Source: Akkermansiaceae bacterium
Lineage (GTDB): Bacteria > Verrucomicrobiota > Verrucomicrobiia > Verrucomicrobiales > Akkermansiaceae
Direction: 5' to 3'
Length of the DNA stretch: 45,809 bases
NCBI GenBank assembly: GCA_023301765.1
Contig: JALZUC010000058.1
Location: 1 to 45,809 of the forward strand
The position numbers were made by a program, and so were the translations under genes. Of the stretch, positions 8,573 through 17,656 are shown piece by piece. Each line of letters begins with the position of its first letter. Position 1 is the stretch's first letter. The notes under the pieces are model-generated. The model worked only from the letters and a program-made list of their open reading frames with translations, was not told the origin of the DNA and ran no database searches.

Positions 8573-9510
8573 GGTAAAGCTTCTAGTAAATCATCAAATC
8601 CGAGGCCACTTCCGTGTGGAGCAGAGAACGCTGGCTTCACCGGCCCCATCCGCTCAGTAAAAGCATCCGGCTCGAATAATCCATGCGTCATCAGCCCGCA
8701 GGTATCTATCATACTTGGATATTTCTGCGCGGCTAACGCGGCACACCAAGCTGCATAGGTCTGCCCTATGGGGTGATCCATGTAGCTGGTATAGACCACG
8801 CGCCGGCTTTCCACGTACGCATGCGCTAGGACTTTATTAAGCGTATTAACTGCGGGCTTTAGGACGGCCACGTTGAAGGAGTGCGTAGCTGATTCCACAT
8901 CATGATCCACAGCTAGAGCTATACCATAGCGTCTATGTAGTTCCTCCCAGTATTTTATTTCATAACCGCAGGGGTCTTCTAGGAAATCTATTTTACTACG
9001 AAAACTCTCTGGGAGGTTATCTAGTAATTGTTCGATATCCCCTCGCCCTAGCGAGCTATTAAAATCAATACGCCATTTCAGTTCTGGAAAACGCTTAGCC
9101 AGCGCCAGTATAAACTCCGTTTCACGAGCTAGATCTCTGCCCATTTTCACCTTCACCATAGCAAACCCCGAGGCCACTGCTTGATCAAAAAAAGCTTCAT
9201 CCATCAGCAACGTAGCATGACTCTCTGGGACGTGAAGCCCTGCGAAAAGGCTACGTCCCTCGTGCCGGGCAAGGGCATCTTCACTTGCACAGTGTAATGC
9301 CGCTCCTATGATAGGTGTGGTGCCTCCATTTTTAAGTATATCTAGCAGGGTATCAAGTGACTCATCACCTAACTCTGGCCATGAGTGGATACAGCCATGG
9401 CCATCACCCACTTTAATTAAGGCTCCCTCGTGCTCGAGCCTGCTAGAGCTAGCATTCAGAACACCGGAGCTCCGCAGAGTATAGCGGTGAATGTAGATAG
9501 CTGATTTCAT
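8554..9510 (-). CDS. menC: O-succinylbenzoate synthase (MenC-like, enolase superfamily)
   Basis: A 318-residue enolase-superfamily enzyme that dehydrates SHCHC to O-succinylbenzoate in the menaquinone pathway. The barrel shows the expected metal and base residues in order: MVKVKMGRD (the KxK base), WRIDFNSSLG (Asp), DFLEDP (Glu), AVDHDVES (Asp) and AVLKPAV (Lys). It overlaps the menA stop by four bases (ATGA) and menE by 19 bases, so the three genes are surely translated from one mRNA. The superfamily is sequence-divergent, so the name depends partly on context. Confidence 0.85.
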   Translation of the reverse strand: MKSAIYIHRYTLRSSGVLNASSSRLEHEGALIKVGDGHGCIHSWPELGDESLDTLLDILKNGGTTPIIGAALHCASEDALARHEGRSLFAGLHVPESHATLLMDEAFFDQAVASGFAMVKVKMGRDLARETEFILALAKRFPELKWRIDFNSSLGRGDIEQLLDNLPESFRSKIDFLEDPCGYEIKYWEELHRRYGIALAVDHDVESATHSFNVAVLKPAVNTLNKVLAHAYVESRRVVYTSYMDHPIGQTYAAWCAALAAQKYPSMIDTCGLMTHGLFEPDAFTERMGPVKPAFSAPHGSGLGFDDLLEALPWRRLI

Positions 9511-10370
9511 AAGATCACGATAATTTGAATCGCAGTAGCGTAAAGTAACAGTTGCAGAGCAGATAGCGCCAGAAATCGATTATAAATAGCACCCGGAGAA
9601 GTCCGGTAGACCCACACCTGAATTAATACCCCTAATAAAAACGCTGGTAGAAAATAAAACACACCTCCTTCTACCCCAAAAACAAAGCCAGTAACTCCAT
9701 AAGGTACAATTGTCATCACCTGCAGTAGCGCTAAGGCCTTTTTCCGTCCCCACTTTACTGCTAGCGTATTTTTTTGATGTTTACGGTCTTCATCCACATC
9801 ACGCAGATTATTAATGGAAATAAGAACTGCGGATAAACAACCTATCGCTACGCCCATGATTAGCGCCACTGGCTCCCAAGTGCCAGTTTGCACAAATACT
9901 GTGCCAGTGACAGCCACCACACCAAAAAACAAAATAACAAACAACTCCCCTAATCCACGATACGCCAGCGGTAATGGACCACCTGTGTAGCCGTAGCAAA
10001 GATACAGTGATGGCACGCCAATGGCCAAAATCGGCCACCCTCGCGACTGGATAAGTAACCACCCAAAGATGGATGCTACCAGTAGGCAAACTAGGGCCAC
10101 AGCATAGACTGCCCTAACAGAAAGCTGACCAGATGCCGTCGCCCTAACAGGCCCTAGCCTATCCTCGGTGTCAGCCCCCTTTTCAGAATCAATGGCATCA
10201 TTAAAAAAATTAGTCGCTATCTGGATCCACACCGCCCCCATGAGGGTATAGACGGCCAGTCTAGCATCCCATTGCTCTGTTAGGTAATATGCTAGCATAC
10301 AGCCCACCCACACCGGCACGACGGCGGCAGGTAGAGTCTTAGGTCTGGCAGCGAGGATATAAGATTTCAT
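9507..10370 (-). CDS. menA: 1,4-dihydroxy-2-naphthoate polyprenyltransferase
   Basis: A 287-residue UbiA-family membrane prenyltransferase with about eight predicted hydrophobic segments. The first Asp-rich site is [14 protein letters not shown] (Asn57, Asp58, Asp61, Asp67), and the second is [16 protein letters not shown]. These bind the polyprenyl diphosphate through magnesium. The N-terminus [20 protein letters not shown] is characteristic of MenA. It attaches the side chain to dihydroxynaphthoate at the inner membrane. It is the first gene of the men operon. Confidence 0.92.
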   Translation of the reverse strand: MKSYILAARPKTLPAAVVPVWVGCMLAYYLTEQWDARLAVYTLMGAVWIQIATNFFNDAIDSEKGADTEDRLGPVRATASGQLSVRAVYAVALVCLLVASIFGWLLIQSRGWPILAIGVPSLYLCYGYTGGPLPLAYRGLGELFVILFFGVVAVTGTVFVQTGTWEPVALIMGVAIGCLSAVLISINNLRDVDEDRKHQKNTLAVKWGRKKALALLQVMTIVPYGVTGFVFGVEGGVFYFLPAFLLGVLIQVWVYRTSPGAIYNRFLALSALQLLLYATAIQIIVIL

Positions 10371-10488
10371 AATTTCATAGGCTTAGTTCCTTAGGCAAGT
10401 GATGGATGGAATCTAGTCGTAAGTAAAGAAGATCACTCTAGATCAATCCACCATTGACGAATACCCATTGCTCAATCCACTCTGCATC

Positions 10489-10764
10489 ATGATTGCCAAA
10501 CGTGTTATTTTCGAGGGCCGCGTCCAAGGTGTAGGCTTTCGCTACGCGGCTAAACAGCTCGCCATGGGATTTGACGTCTGTGGCTGGATCAAGAATCTTC
10601 CTGAAGGAACTGTAGAAATCCAGCTCATGGGGGATTCTGATGAGCTAGATGAGTTTATCCAAGAAATCACCGAGGAAAGCGCTATGGCTCACCATATTAA
10701 AAATGTGTATACTGAAGAAATACCTCTTCTTGAAAACGTGAAAGGTTTTACCATTTCAGCCTAA
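10489..10764 (+). CDS. acyP: acylphosphatase
   Basis: A 91-residue enzyme that hydrolyses acyl phosphates. The active-site loop is EGRVQGVGFRYAAK (phosphate-binding Arg in GVGFR), followed by GWIKNLPEGTVEIQLMG with the catalytic Asn. Length and motif order match the family. ATG 10489 begins just before the conserved core; an in-frame ATG at 10468 would add seven residues. Neither has a Shine-Dalgarno sequence. Confidence 0.92.
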   Translation: MIAKRVIFEGRVQGVGFRYAAKQLAMGFDVCGWIKNLPEGTVEIQLMGDSDELDEFIQEITEESAMAHHIKNVYTEEIPLLENVKGFTISA

Positions 10765-10774
10765 CTATTCTTAA

Positions 10775-10800
10775 CCACGGAAAATAAAAAATCCACGGAA
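10775..10800. repeat. short direct repeat CCACGGAA
   Basis: Two copies of CCACGGAA (10775-10782 and 10793-10800) sit directly after the acylphosphatase gene. The pattern recalls the 'accacggaa...cacggaa' intergenic repeats of many environmental genomes. This could be a decayed copy of such a repeat, or chance. Confidence 0.25.
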
Positions 10801-10889
10801 GGTAAGGTGCTAGTATCCACACACACAGCAGATACAGCCCTCACTTATCTTACGGTTTCCCCACCACCTAAAACACACTACTGAGAGTT

Positions 10890-11243
10890 ATGAGCATACA
10901 ACGACAAGATACTAAAACCCGCATGAGCCGTACCGTCACCCACAACGATACCGTTTACCTATGCGGCCAAGTCTGTAAAGACGCCACCAAGGATATCACC
11001 GAGCAGACTATAACGATGTTAGAAAAGGTGGATGATTTACTCCTCCAGGCTGGATCAGACCGCCAGCACATGCTCTCCGCCACCATCTATGTGCGAGATA
11101 TGAAAGACTTCGCCGCGATGAACGCCGTCTGGGACACCTGGATCCCCGAAGGCCACGCCCCAGCACGAGCCTGTGTAGAAGCACGCATGGCACGCGCTGA
11201 ACTTCTGGTAGAAATATCAGTGGTAGCTGCGGTGAAAAAATAA
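10890..11243 (+). CDS. RidA/YjgF family protein
   Basis: A 117-residue protein of the Rid family, which deaminates reactive enamine/imine intermediates. It shows the family pattern: [13 protein letters not shown] near the N-terminus, [21 protein letters not shown] in part, and [10 protein letters not shown] with the Arg that binds the substrate carboxylate in RidA. The ATG at 10890 gives the usual short N-terminus. It sits alone, between acyP and a gene remnant. Confidence 0.85.
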   Translation: MSIQRQDTKTRMSRTVTHNDTVYLCGQVCKDATKDITEQTITMLEKVDDLLLQAGSDRQHMLSATIYVRDMKDFAAMNAVWDTWIPEGHAPARACVEARMARAELLVEISVVAAVKK

Positions 11244-11371
11244 ATGTGCTACCTACGTTATAGCCACAAACCATGAATCGTAAGATTCAGAATACCAACC
11301 TCTTCAGCTCCCTACCCTTGATTTCAATAAGGCCTTATGCTCTTGAGCAGAAAGTCCAGAATCTTGTTATT

Positions 11372-11686
11372 TTAAATCAAGCTCTTTACAATAGAGAATA
11401 GTCTATCTGAGAGTCGCTGAACGCGGAGATCGATGGGAGCTAGTATACCATCGGTTATTAGGATGATATTTCCCAAGTGAGTATCTGACACAACGATTTT
11501 CCTGAGAGGATCAAATAATGCTAGGTTTCCTCTAATATGAAAGAGCTTCCAACCTGTGCTAGAGAAAAAAACGTAATCTGATCTTCTGTGGCAATCGCCC
11601 CCTTAATAGCAGGCTGTTCGATCAGTAGACGTAACCCATCTGGTGTGTCGAGAGCGAGACTCTCGAAGCTTTTCCGCTATTTCCAT
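11372..11686 (-). pseudogene. frameshifted remnant of a small gene with a DxHxxN-type motif
   Basis: The first and last parts share one frame and the middle lies in another, so two compensating shifts break a gene of about 105 codons. From ATG 11686 it reads MEIAEKLRES. It then continues in another frame as LALDTPDGLRLLIEQP and AIKGAIATEDQITFF, and returns to the first frame as STGWKLFHIRGNLALFDPLR, VVSDTHLGNIILITDG and APIDLRVQRLSDRL, with TAA at 11372-11374. The DTHLGNI...APID part recalls the DxHxxN...ID pattern of kinase-like domains found in phage polyvalent proteins. That identity is a weak guess. Sequencing error is possible but would need two indels in 315 bases. Confidence 0.5.
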
Positions 11687-11757
11687 ATATCGACACTATA
11701 CGCTTATTGGCACAGGGTGAAAGGCGAGGTTACCTTGCACGAATGCTGCGTAAAGGG

Positions 11758-11783
11758 CGGTTTGAAGGAGCCTTTAGACTAGG
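11758..11783. terminator. weak hairpin near the YebC gene end
   Basis: AAGG, a bulged A, GCCT, loop TTAGACT, then AGGCCTT and a short T-run on the plus strand. It could stop transcription between the gene remnant and the YebC gene, but it is only a moderate match. Confidence 0.3.
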
Positions 11784-11808
11784 CCTTTTACATTTCCCTT
11801 ATCCCTAC

Positions 11809-12519
11809 CTACGCGATATTAGTATAGACCGCTTGCACGTCGTCGTCTTCCTCAAGTTTATCGATGAGTGCTTCGACCTCTTCTATCTGGGCTTCTGACA
11901 TCTCCACTGGACTATTAGCGATGCGCTGAAGGTTAGCTTTAAAACCTTGGATACCCATGTCTTCACACGCTTTGGTAAGATCTCCAAAGCTGGTAAACTC
12001 ACCGTAGACGATTACGCGGCCCTCTTGCACATCCATTTCCTCTAGTCCAAAGTCAATAAGACTTAGCTCTAGTTCTTCCAGATCCACGTTCTCAGTTTTT
12101 TTAAATTCGATAACGGCTTTACGAGTGAACATAAAATCAAGTGAGCCACTGTTGACCACTTGACCATTGTTTTTATTAAAGACTGTTTTGACGTTAGCCA
12201 CTGTGCGCGTACTATTGTCCGTTGCGCATTCTACCCAGATGAGAGCTCCGTGTGGGCCCTTACCCTCGTAGCTGATTTCGTCATAGTTAGCAGCATCCGC
12301 TGCGGTGGCACGCTTGATAGCCTTCTCAATATTATCCTTAGGCATGTTCTGTGCCTTAGCGTTATTGATAGCTGTCTTAAGAGCGGTATTAGAGTTAGGA
12401 TCTGACCCACCTGCCTTTACGGCCATTGTGATGATCTTACCCAGCTTAGGGTAGAGGCGAGACATTTCCCCCCAACGTTTTTCTTTTCCTGCACGACGTG
12501 CTTCAAATGCTCTTCCCAT
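11809..12519 (-). CDS. YebC/TACO1 family protein
   Basis: A 236-residue protein of the YebC/PmpR/TACO1 family, whose members affect translation of difficult (proline-rich) stretches or act as regulators. Family hallmarks are the N-terminal MGRAFEARRAGKEKRW, the NAKAQNMPKDNIEKAIKRA helix, YEGKGPHGALIWVE and the NNGQVVNSGSLDFMF loop. Length fits. The MSRLYPKLGKII variant after the N-terminus is like the TACO1-type branch rather than E. coli YebC. The ATG at 12519 lacks a Shine-Dalgarno sequence. Confidence 0.93.
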   Translation of the reverse strand: MGRAFEARRAGKEKRWGEMSRLYPKLGKIITMAVKAGGSDPNSNTALKTAINNAKAQNMPKDNIEKAIKRATAADAANYDEISYEGKGPHGALIWVECATDNSTRTVANVKTVFNKNNGQVVNSGSLDFMFTRKAVIEFKKTENVDLEELELSLIDFGLEEMDVQEGRVIVYGEFTSFGDLTKACEDMGIQGFKANLQRIANSPVEMSEAQIEEVEALIDKLEEDDDVQAVYTNIA

Positions 12520-12630
12520 GGTAAAATTAGTATCTAGTTTGCTGGGGCGACCATAATGAAACCATCAAGATTCTCAAGCATTCATTAGAGTAACCTAAAA
12601 TAGGTATAGAGTATGGGGGTTTTAATCTAT

Positions 12631-15327
12631 TTATGGCTGGCAGAAGATGATACGCAGTGAGTCTAAACGTAGTCTGGACTTGGAAATACTCTGGTGTAGC
12701 GCATCACGTTGATCTTTTAGGGCCTTAATTTCCAGCTCACTGACATGATCGTTAATTTCCCCCAGTGCCACGAGACGGTCAATCTCACGGTTAAGCTGGG
12801 TATCTGATGCGGTGACGGCAGCGGTGATGATACCTTGCATATTAGCAGTAGCGATTTCACGGCACTTCTCTAGCATCATAGGGATCATCTCACGGCGGAA
12901 TTTCTCCTGCTCCAGAAGTTTGTGTAAATTCCCCACACGAAGAGTCTCCGCAGTAAGGCTCGGTGAACACGTTTTATCCGCACCACTATGGTCTACCTGC
13001 ACGCGGATAGGTGTAGTGGGAAGGAAGCGATCACTATGCAGCTGCGCTGGTGCCACACACTCCACTACAGAGAAGGTCTCTAGCAGAACACCCTTACTAG
13101 GAGCACCCTCCCAGACGCCAAAGGAGGCATTACCAGCCTCAGATGTTAGTAGTAGCTCCAGAGCGGTGCGTGCCACAGGGTGATCCCAGCTCATAAAGGC
13201 GGCGTCCTCACGAGAGAGAGCGCGTGCACGATCAAAGGTGATATTGAGCCCCTCATCAGGTAACGCCGGAAAGGCATCGGTAATCAAGTGGCCAGGGAGG
13301 AGTAAATAAGCGCGGTTCACCAGTTCCTCGACATGGAGGCCAAAGTGATCCCACAGACGCAGGAGAAACTCTTCTGAACTTTTATCGGCATCCATCTCTG
13401 CCATCTGGCGGATCACAGCGGCTGCCTTACCCGGCCTACTAGAGTTCATTTCTAACAATTTATCATATCCACGCTGAAGTTTCTGAGCAATGTGTTTACG
13501 GCTCTGCTGGGACTTTAGAATAAATTCATCCAGACTATCAACACTCTCTGGAACCCCGCCTAACTCACGTAAAATTTCAGTAGCACCGTGTAGGCTATGC
13601 TCAAATGCCTGCAAACCTTCATGATACCAGCGTGCGAGAAACTCACTGCGTGTGCCCTTTTCATAAGGCACATGGATATTGATCGTCTCCGTCTGGCCAA
13701 TACGGTCTAGGCGGCCAATACGCTGCTCTAGCAATTCAGGGTCTTCTGGTAGATCAAATAGTACGAGGTGGTGGGCAAACTGAAAATTCCGCCCCTCACT
13801 GCCAATCTCTGAACAGATTAAAATCCGTGCCCCATCATCCTCTGAGAAATAGGCCGCAGAGCGGTCACGCTGCAGCAGAGTCATCCCCTCATGGAAGTGC
13901 GCACAGTTAATATTAATGATCTCCTGTAGCTTCTCAGAAATATCCTCCGCCATCTTGCGGGTCTTACAAATCAGTAATACCTTTTCATCACCCAGCTGTT
14001 TTAAAAGCTCCACTAACCACGGCATTTTACCACCATCTACGGCGATGAGGTGAGCCTTACGCTCTGGAAACCCTTGTAGGGCGTGGCGCGTATTTCTAAA
14101 CATCACACGCCCAGTGCCAAAGGCGTCCAGAAGCTCACTAATTAAGGGCTCACGGGCAGACTCATCACCACCATCAAATGCCAGGCAGTGCTCATGCACT
14201 CGTTCTGACTGAGTGGTAAACAAATCACGATCCGCCGCGCTAAGCAGCTCACCATCGTGCAACCTGCCAACGGCATCTGCCACTGCCTCATACTGCTCAG
14301 CCTCGGCTTGAAATTTCTGTAAATCAACATATCGCTCAGGATCTAACAACCGCAACCTAGCAAAGTGCCCCTCAGCACCCAGCTGCCGTGGCGTAGCGGT
14401 TAACAGAAGTAAACCCTCCGTGCGTTGAGCAAGTGAATCCACCATCTGATAGGCTGGGCTAGCCTCTTGCTCAGACCACTCTAGGTGGTGAGCCTCATCC
14501 ACGATTAAGAGATCCCAACCAGCCTCGATGACCTGCTGAGAACGCTTCGGATTTTCTGCCAAGAAGCTCACACTGCACAAGACCAGCTGACTATCGAGAA
14601 AGGGGTTCTCCCCATCAGTTTCTATAGATCTACAGCGCTCTTCATCAAAGAGGCTAAAGAGTAGATTAAACCTCCGCAGTAACTCCACAAACCACTGATG
14701 TAGTAATGGCTCTGGCACTAGGATTAATACCCGCTCCGCCCGACCCGTTAGATGAAGCCGATGCATGATCAAGCAGGCCTCTATGGTCTTCCCCAGTCCC
14801 ACCTCATCTGCCAGAAGAACGCGCGGTGCTAAACGCGAGGCCACTTCATCTGCGATGGAAATCTGGTGCGGAATCAAGTCCACACGCCCACCTACAAAGC
14901 CACGCACTGGAGACTGCATCACCTCACACTGGCGCTGTAATGCATCCACACGGAGGTCATAGGTATTTAAATCATCAATGCTCCCGGCTAAAAGACGGTC
15001 TTCAGGTCTGCTGAAGCTCATAGTATCTGCTAGCTGTGCCTCCTTGATTTCACGGCCGCCACAGAGGTAGACAAGAAGTTTCTCTCGTTTCTCCACAGCA
15101 TCGATCTCAAGTATTTCACCTTCATGAGTCTCTAGCTCTTCACCAGGTTTTAGCTGCACGCGGCGCAGCGGTGCTGACTCCAGAGCATACTGACGCTGTT
15201 CCTGTGCGGCAGGAAACATGACCTCCACCCGCTTAAACTCGACCTTTAACATAATTCCGAGGCCAAGTTCAGGTTCCGTTTCACTGATCCAGCGTTGCCC
15301 CGGGGCGATGTGCAAATTTATATCCAT
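12631..15327 (-). CDS. rapA: RapA-like SNF2 ATPase (RNA polymerase recycling)
   Basis: An 898-residue SNF2-type ATPase that resembles E. coli RapA (968 residues), which binds RNA polymerase and helps release stalled post-termination complexes. N-terminal Tudor/KOW-like segments start at APGQRWISETEPELGLGI. Helicase motifs follow in order: Walker A LADEVGLGKT (172-181), LLIVDEAHHLEW, LLTATP, then LICSEIGSEGRNFQ and QRIGRLDRIGQ in the second lobe. A long C-terminal region ends in a coiled coil. Length, motif variants (SEIGSEGRN) and N-terminus favour RapA over other SNF2 proteins. It is divergent from the ABC-F gene, sharing about 110 bases of upstream DNA. Confidence 0.87.
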   Translation of the reverse strand: MDINLHIAPGQRWISETEPELGLGIMLKVEFKRVEVMFPAAQEQRQYALESAPLRRVQLKPGEELETHEGEILEIDAVEKREKLLVYLCGGREIKEAQLADTMSFSRPEDRLLAGSIDDLNTYDLRVDALQRQCEVMQSPVRGFVGGRVDLIPHQISIADEVASRLAPRVLLADEVGLGKTIEACLIMHRLHLTGRAERVLILVPEPLLHQWFVELLRRFNLLFSLFDEERCRSIETDGENPFLDSQLVLCSVSFLAENPKRSQQVIEAGWDLLIVDEAHHLEWSEQEASPAYQMVDSLAQRTEGLLLLTATPRQLGAEGHFARLRLLDPERYVDLQKFQAEAEQYEAVADAVGRLHDGELLSAADRDLFTTQSERVHEHCLAFDGGDESAREPLISELLDAFGTGRVMFRNTRHALQGFPERKAHLIAVDGGKMPWLVELLKQLGDEKVLLICKTRKMAEDISEKLQEIININCAHFHEGMTLLQRDRSAAYFSEDDGARILICSEIGSEGRNFQFAHHLVLFDLPEDPELLEQRIGRLDRIGQTETINIHVPYEKGTRSEFLARWYHEGLQAFEHSLHGATEILRELGGVPESVDSLDEFILKSQQSRKHIAQKLQRGYDKLLEMNSSRPGKAAAVIRQMAEMDADKSSEEFLLRLWDHFGLHVEELVNRAYLLLPGHLITDAFPALPDEGLNITFDRARALSREDAAFMSWDHPVARTALELLLTSEAGNASFGVWEGAPSKGVLLETFSVVECVAPAQLHSDRFLPTTPIRVQVDHSGADKTCSPSLTAETLRVGNLHKLLEQEKFRREMIPMMLEKCREIATANMQGIITAAVTASDTQLNREIDRLVALGEINDHVSELEIKALKDQRDALHQSISKSRLRLDSLRIIFCQP

Positions 15328-15436
15328 AGGAGATAGCGGCGGAGGCTACAGGGATCTCACCATCTCGCAAGAAAATCATATCACACTATGCCGCAAAAAG
15401 CATGACAAGAGCGCGGCTCTCCGTATAGTCCCGCCC

Positions 15437-17320
15437 ATGTCAGATTCCATTGCCAGTGCCAGCGAGCTTTGCGTGAGCTATAGCTCTCATACCGTTCTTG
15501 ATGGTGCCACTCTCGCCATTCAGCAGGGAGACCGTATTGGCCTCGTAGGCCGTAACGGCGCAGGGAAGTCCACCTTTTTGAAAATCCTCGCTGGAGAAAC
15601 TGTCGGTGATTCCGGTGAAGTAACTCAAAGGCGAGGTCTCGTCACTGGCTACCTGCCTCAGAATTTCGAGCTCAATGATGAGGCCAACGTTCTTGATAAC
15701 GTCCTCGCAGGTGTCCAGCACGTACTGGATATGATAGCGGAATATGAAAACCCAGAGACCAATGATGACCGCAGCTCTGAGCTACTTGACCTTATCACCC
15801 ACCACGAGGGTTGGGAACTAGAACACCGCGCACAAAGCCTCCTGACAAACCTTCATGCACCTGACTCCACCGCAACGGTGAAAAACTTATCAGGTGGAGA
15901 GAAACGCCGAGTAGCACTATGCCGCGCCCTACTATCACAGCCAGATTTCCTCATCCTTGATGAGCCTACTAACCACCTAGATACAGGCTCTATCGAGTGG
16001 CTTGAGCAGTTTCTCTCCCGCTACAGCGGCACATGTTTATTTGTCACTCACGATCGTTATTTCCTAGACCGTATCGCAAACCGCATAGTGGAAATCCGCC
16101 GTGGGAAATGTGACAGCTATCAAGGTAATTACACCGAGTATCTCGTCTCACGCGCAGAGCGAGACATGGCTGAAGCACGTAATGAGCATAAAAGGCAGCG
16201 CTTCCTCAGCCGCGAGCTAGAGTGGGTAAGACGTGGGCCAAAGGCACGTAGCACCAAGGCAAAAGACCGTATGGACCGCTACTTTGAAGTGGCGGATCAG
16301 GAAGCCCCTGAGCAGGAACTCGATGTAGATCTCATCATCCCACAGGCACCTAAACTGGGGAACAAAATCATCGATGCTCGTGGTGTGGGTATGAGCTTTG
16401 GAGATAACAGACTATTTTCCAAAGTAGACCTTTCACTAGAAGGCGGGCAGCGCCTCGGCGTAGTAGGCCGTAATGGTATGGGTAAGTCCACATTACTAAA
16501 GATCATACTCGGTCAGCTAGAACCTATGGAGGGCACGGTAGAGATCGGCATGAAGACGGAGATTAACTTCATTGATCAAAACCGCCTGATGCTAGATGAT
16601 GAAAAATCTGTCTTTGAAGAAGTCGGAGAAGGTCAGGAAAACGTTCGCCTAGGGGATGAAACCATCGGTCTACGTGCCTACCTACGCCGTTTTCTATTCA
16701 CCGAGGAGCGTATCAACACCAAGATCAATCTCCTTAGCGGTGGTGAGCGTAGCCGTGTAATGCTAGCCAAAATCCTTAAACGTGGAGGTAACGTCCTCGT
16801 ACTTGACGAGCCTACTAACGACCTTGATCTAAATACCCTCAGACTCCTAGAAGAGGCGCTGCTAGCCTTTCAGGGAAGTGTCATCGTAGTCAGTCACGAT
16901 CGCTATTTCCTTAACCGCGTCTGCACAGACATCCTCGCCTTTGAGGGTAACGGCATCGTAGACTACCAAGTAGGAAACTATGATTACTATCTAGAAAAAA
17001 AAGCCGCACGTGAAGCCACCGCCGCAAGCTACCAGAACACTTCAAAAAAACAAAAAACCAAGTCACGCCAAGAACGTCCCCGTAAACTTAAATGGGCAGA
17101 AGAACGTGAGCTAGAGACCATCGAAGAAATTATCATGGAAGCTGAAGAAAAAGTGGCACGCCTAGAAAAGACTTTTAACGCACCAGATTTCTACGAGAAA
17201 CATGCTGATAACTGGAAAGAGCTAGAGGAAGAGCTAAAAACAGCCAAAGAAAAAGTCCCTAGCCTATACTCTCGCTGGGAAGAGCTAGAGGCAATCAAGA
17301 AGGCCGCCGAGGAACAATAG
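15437..17320 (+). CDS. ABC-F family ATPase (Uup-like)
   Basis: A 627-residue soluble protein with two ABC domains and no membrane segments, as in ribosome-associated ABC-F factors. Domain 1 has Walker A GRNGAGKS (38-45), LSGGEKRR and LILDEPTNHLD. Domain 2 has GRNGMGKS, LLSGGERSR and LVLDEPTNDLD. The linker region GPKARSTKAKDRM and a C-terminal coiled coil of about 80 residues (from roughly KWAEERELETIEE) point to the Uup branch. I chose ATG 15437 because the ABC domain begins directly after it; upstream codons from 15218 overlap rapA and show no domain. It is likely cytosolic and acts on the ribosome. Confidence 0.88.
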   Translation: MSDSIASASELCVSYSSHTVLDGATLAIQQGDRIGLVGRNGAGKSTFLKILAGETVGDSGEVTQRRGLVTGYLPQNFELNDEANVLDNVLAGVQHVLDMIAEYENPETNDDRSSELLDLITHHEGWELEHRAQSLLTNLHAPDSTATVKNLSGGEKRRVALCRALLSQPDFLILDEPTNHLDTGSIEWLEQFLSRYSGTCLFVTHDRYFLDRIANRIVEIRRGKCDSYQGNYTEYLVSRAERDMAEARNEHKRQRFLSRELEWVRRGPKARSTKAKDRMDRYFEVADQEAPEQELDVDLIIPQAPKLGNKIIDARGVGMSFGDNRLFSKVDLSLEGGQRLGVVGRNGMGKSTLLKIILGQLEPMEGTVEIGMKTEINFIDQNRLMLDDEKSVFEEVGEGQENVRLGDETIGLRAYLRRFLFTEERINTKINLLSGGERSRVMLAKILKRGGNVLVLDEPTNDLDLNTLRLLEEALLAFQGSVIVVSHDRYFLNRVCTDILAFEGNGIVDYQVGNYDYYLEKKAAREATAASYQNTSKKQKTKSRQERPRKLKWAEERELETIEEIIMEAEEKVARLEKTFNAPDFYEKHADNWKELEEELKTAKEKVPSLYSRWEELEAIKKAAEEQ

Positions 17321-17337
17321 GGCAAGAAAGAGTCTTC

Positions 17338-17378
17338 AAACTCGCATCGCTAGTGGCGCAACGGCCTTAAGCGAGTTT
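17338..17378. repeat. inverted repeat overlapping the toxin-module promoter
   Basis: AAACTCGC (17338-17345) and its exact complement GCGAGTTT (17371-17378) flank 25 bases. The right arm overlaps the -35 box at 17377, so it could be an operator for autoregulation. It also follows the ABC-F stop and could contribute to termination. Confidence 0.45.
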
Positions 17379-17405
17379 GACAAATCAGTGAGTATTGAAT
17401 AGAAT
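17377..17405 (+). promoter_or_regulatory. near-consensus sigma70 promoter of the toxin module
   Basis: TTGACA (17377-17382), a 17-base spacer and TAGAAT (17400-17405). The -10 box ends only 5 bases before the ATG at 17411, so an RNA starting at the usual distance would begin at or next to the start codon (leaderless mRNA). Confidence 0.7.
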
Positions 17406-17410
17406 TAGAC

Positions 17411-17650
17411 ATGGCCGAGAGCGACACAGAAACTGCATCAACCGATATGGTGAATAGCCGTATTGAGCTGCTGGCTCGTAAAGCTTTCCGTTCAGCTTAC
17501 AAAGAAGCACTGGCATCAGAGGGTGGCGTTACCGCCGTTGTCGATGGTGTTTTGTACCAGATTTATTCTGACGGAAGTCGTAAAAAACTCAAGAAGGTAG
17601 CCAAACGGATAGAGGTGGACCCTAAGAAAAGGTATTCTTTAAAAGCCTAA
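17411..17650 (+). CDS. small protein upstream of zeta-like toxin, putative antitoxin
   Basis: A 79-residue protein that I do not recognise by motif. It has an N-terminal acidic part (AESDTETASTD), a helical middle (IELLARKAFRSAYKEALASE) and a basic C-terminal third (SRKKLKKVAKRIEVDPKKR). The position argues for an antitoxin: the stop is 6 bases before the GTG start of the zeta-like kinase, and the pair has its own promoter and inverted repeat. A second in-frame ATG at 17447 would allow a short leader. The role is inferred from context only. Confidence 0.6.
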   Translation: MAESDTETASTDMVNSRIELLARKAFRSAYKEALASEGGVTAVVDGVLYQIYSDGSRKKLKKVAKRIEVDPKKRYSLKA

Positions 17651-17656
17651 CATACA

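Noticed and set aside
11274-11289. Hairpin TGAATC-GTAA-GATTCA after the RidA homologue
   Set aside because: A 6-bp AT-rich stem without a T-run is expected by chance in this much intergenic DNA.
11588-11898. Two open plus-strand frames of about 63 codons
   Set aside because: They overlap the gene remnant and the end of the YebC gene on the other strand and show no protein-like composition.
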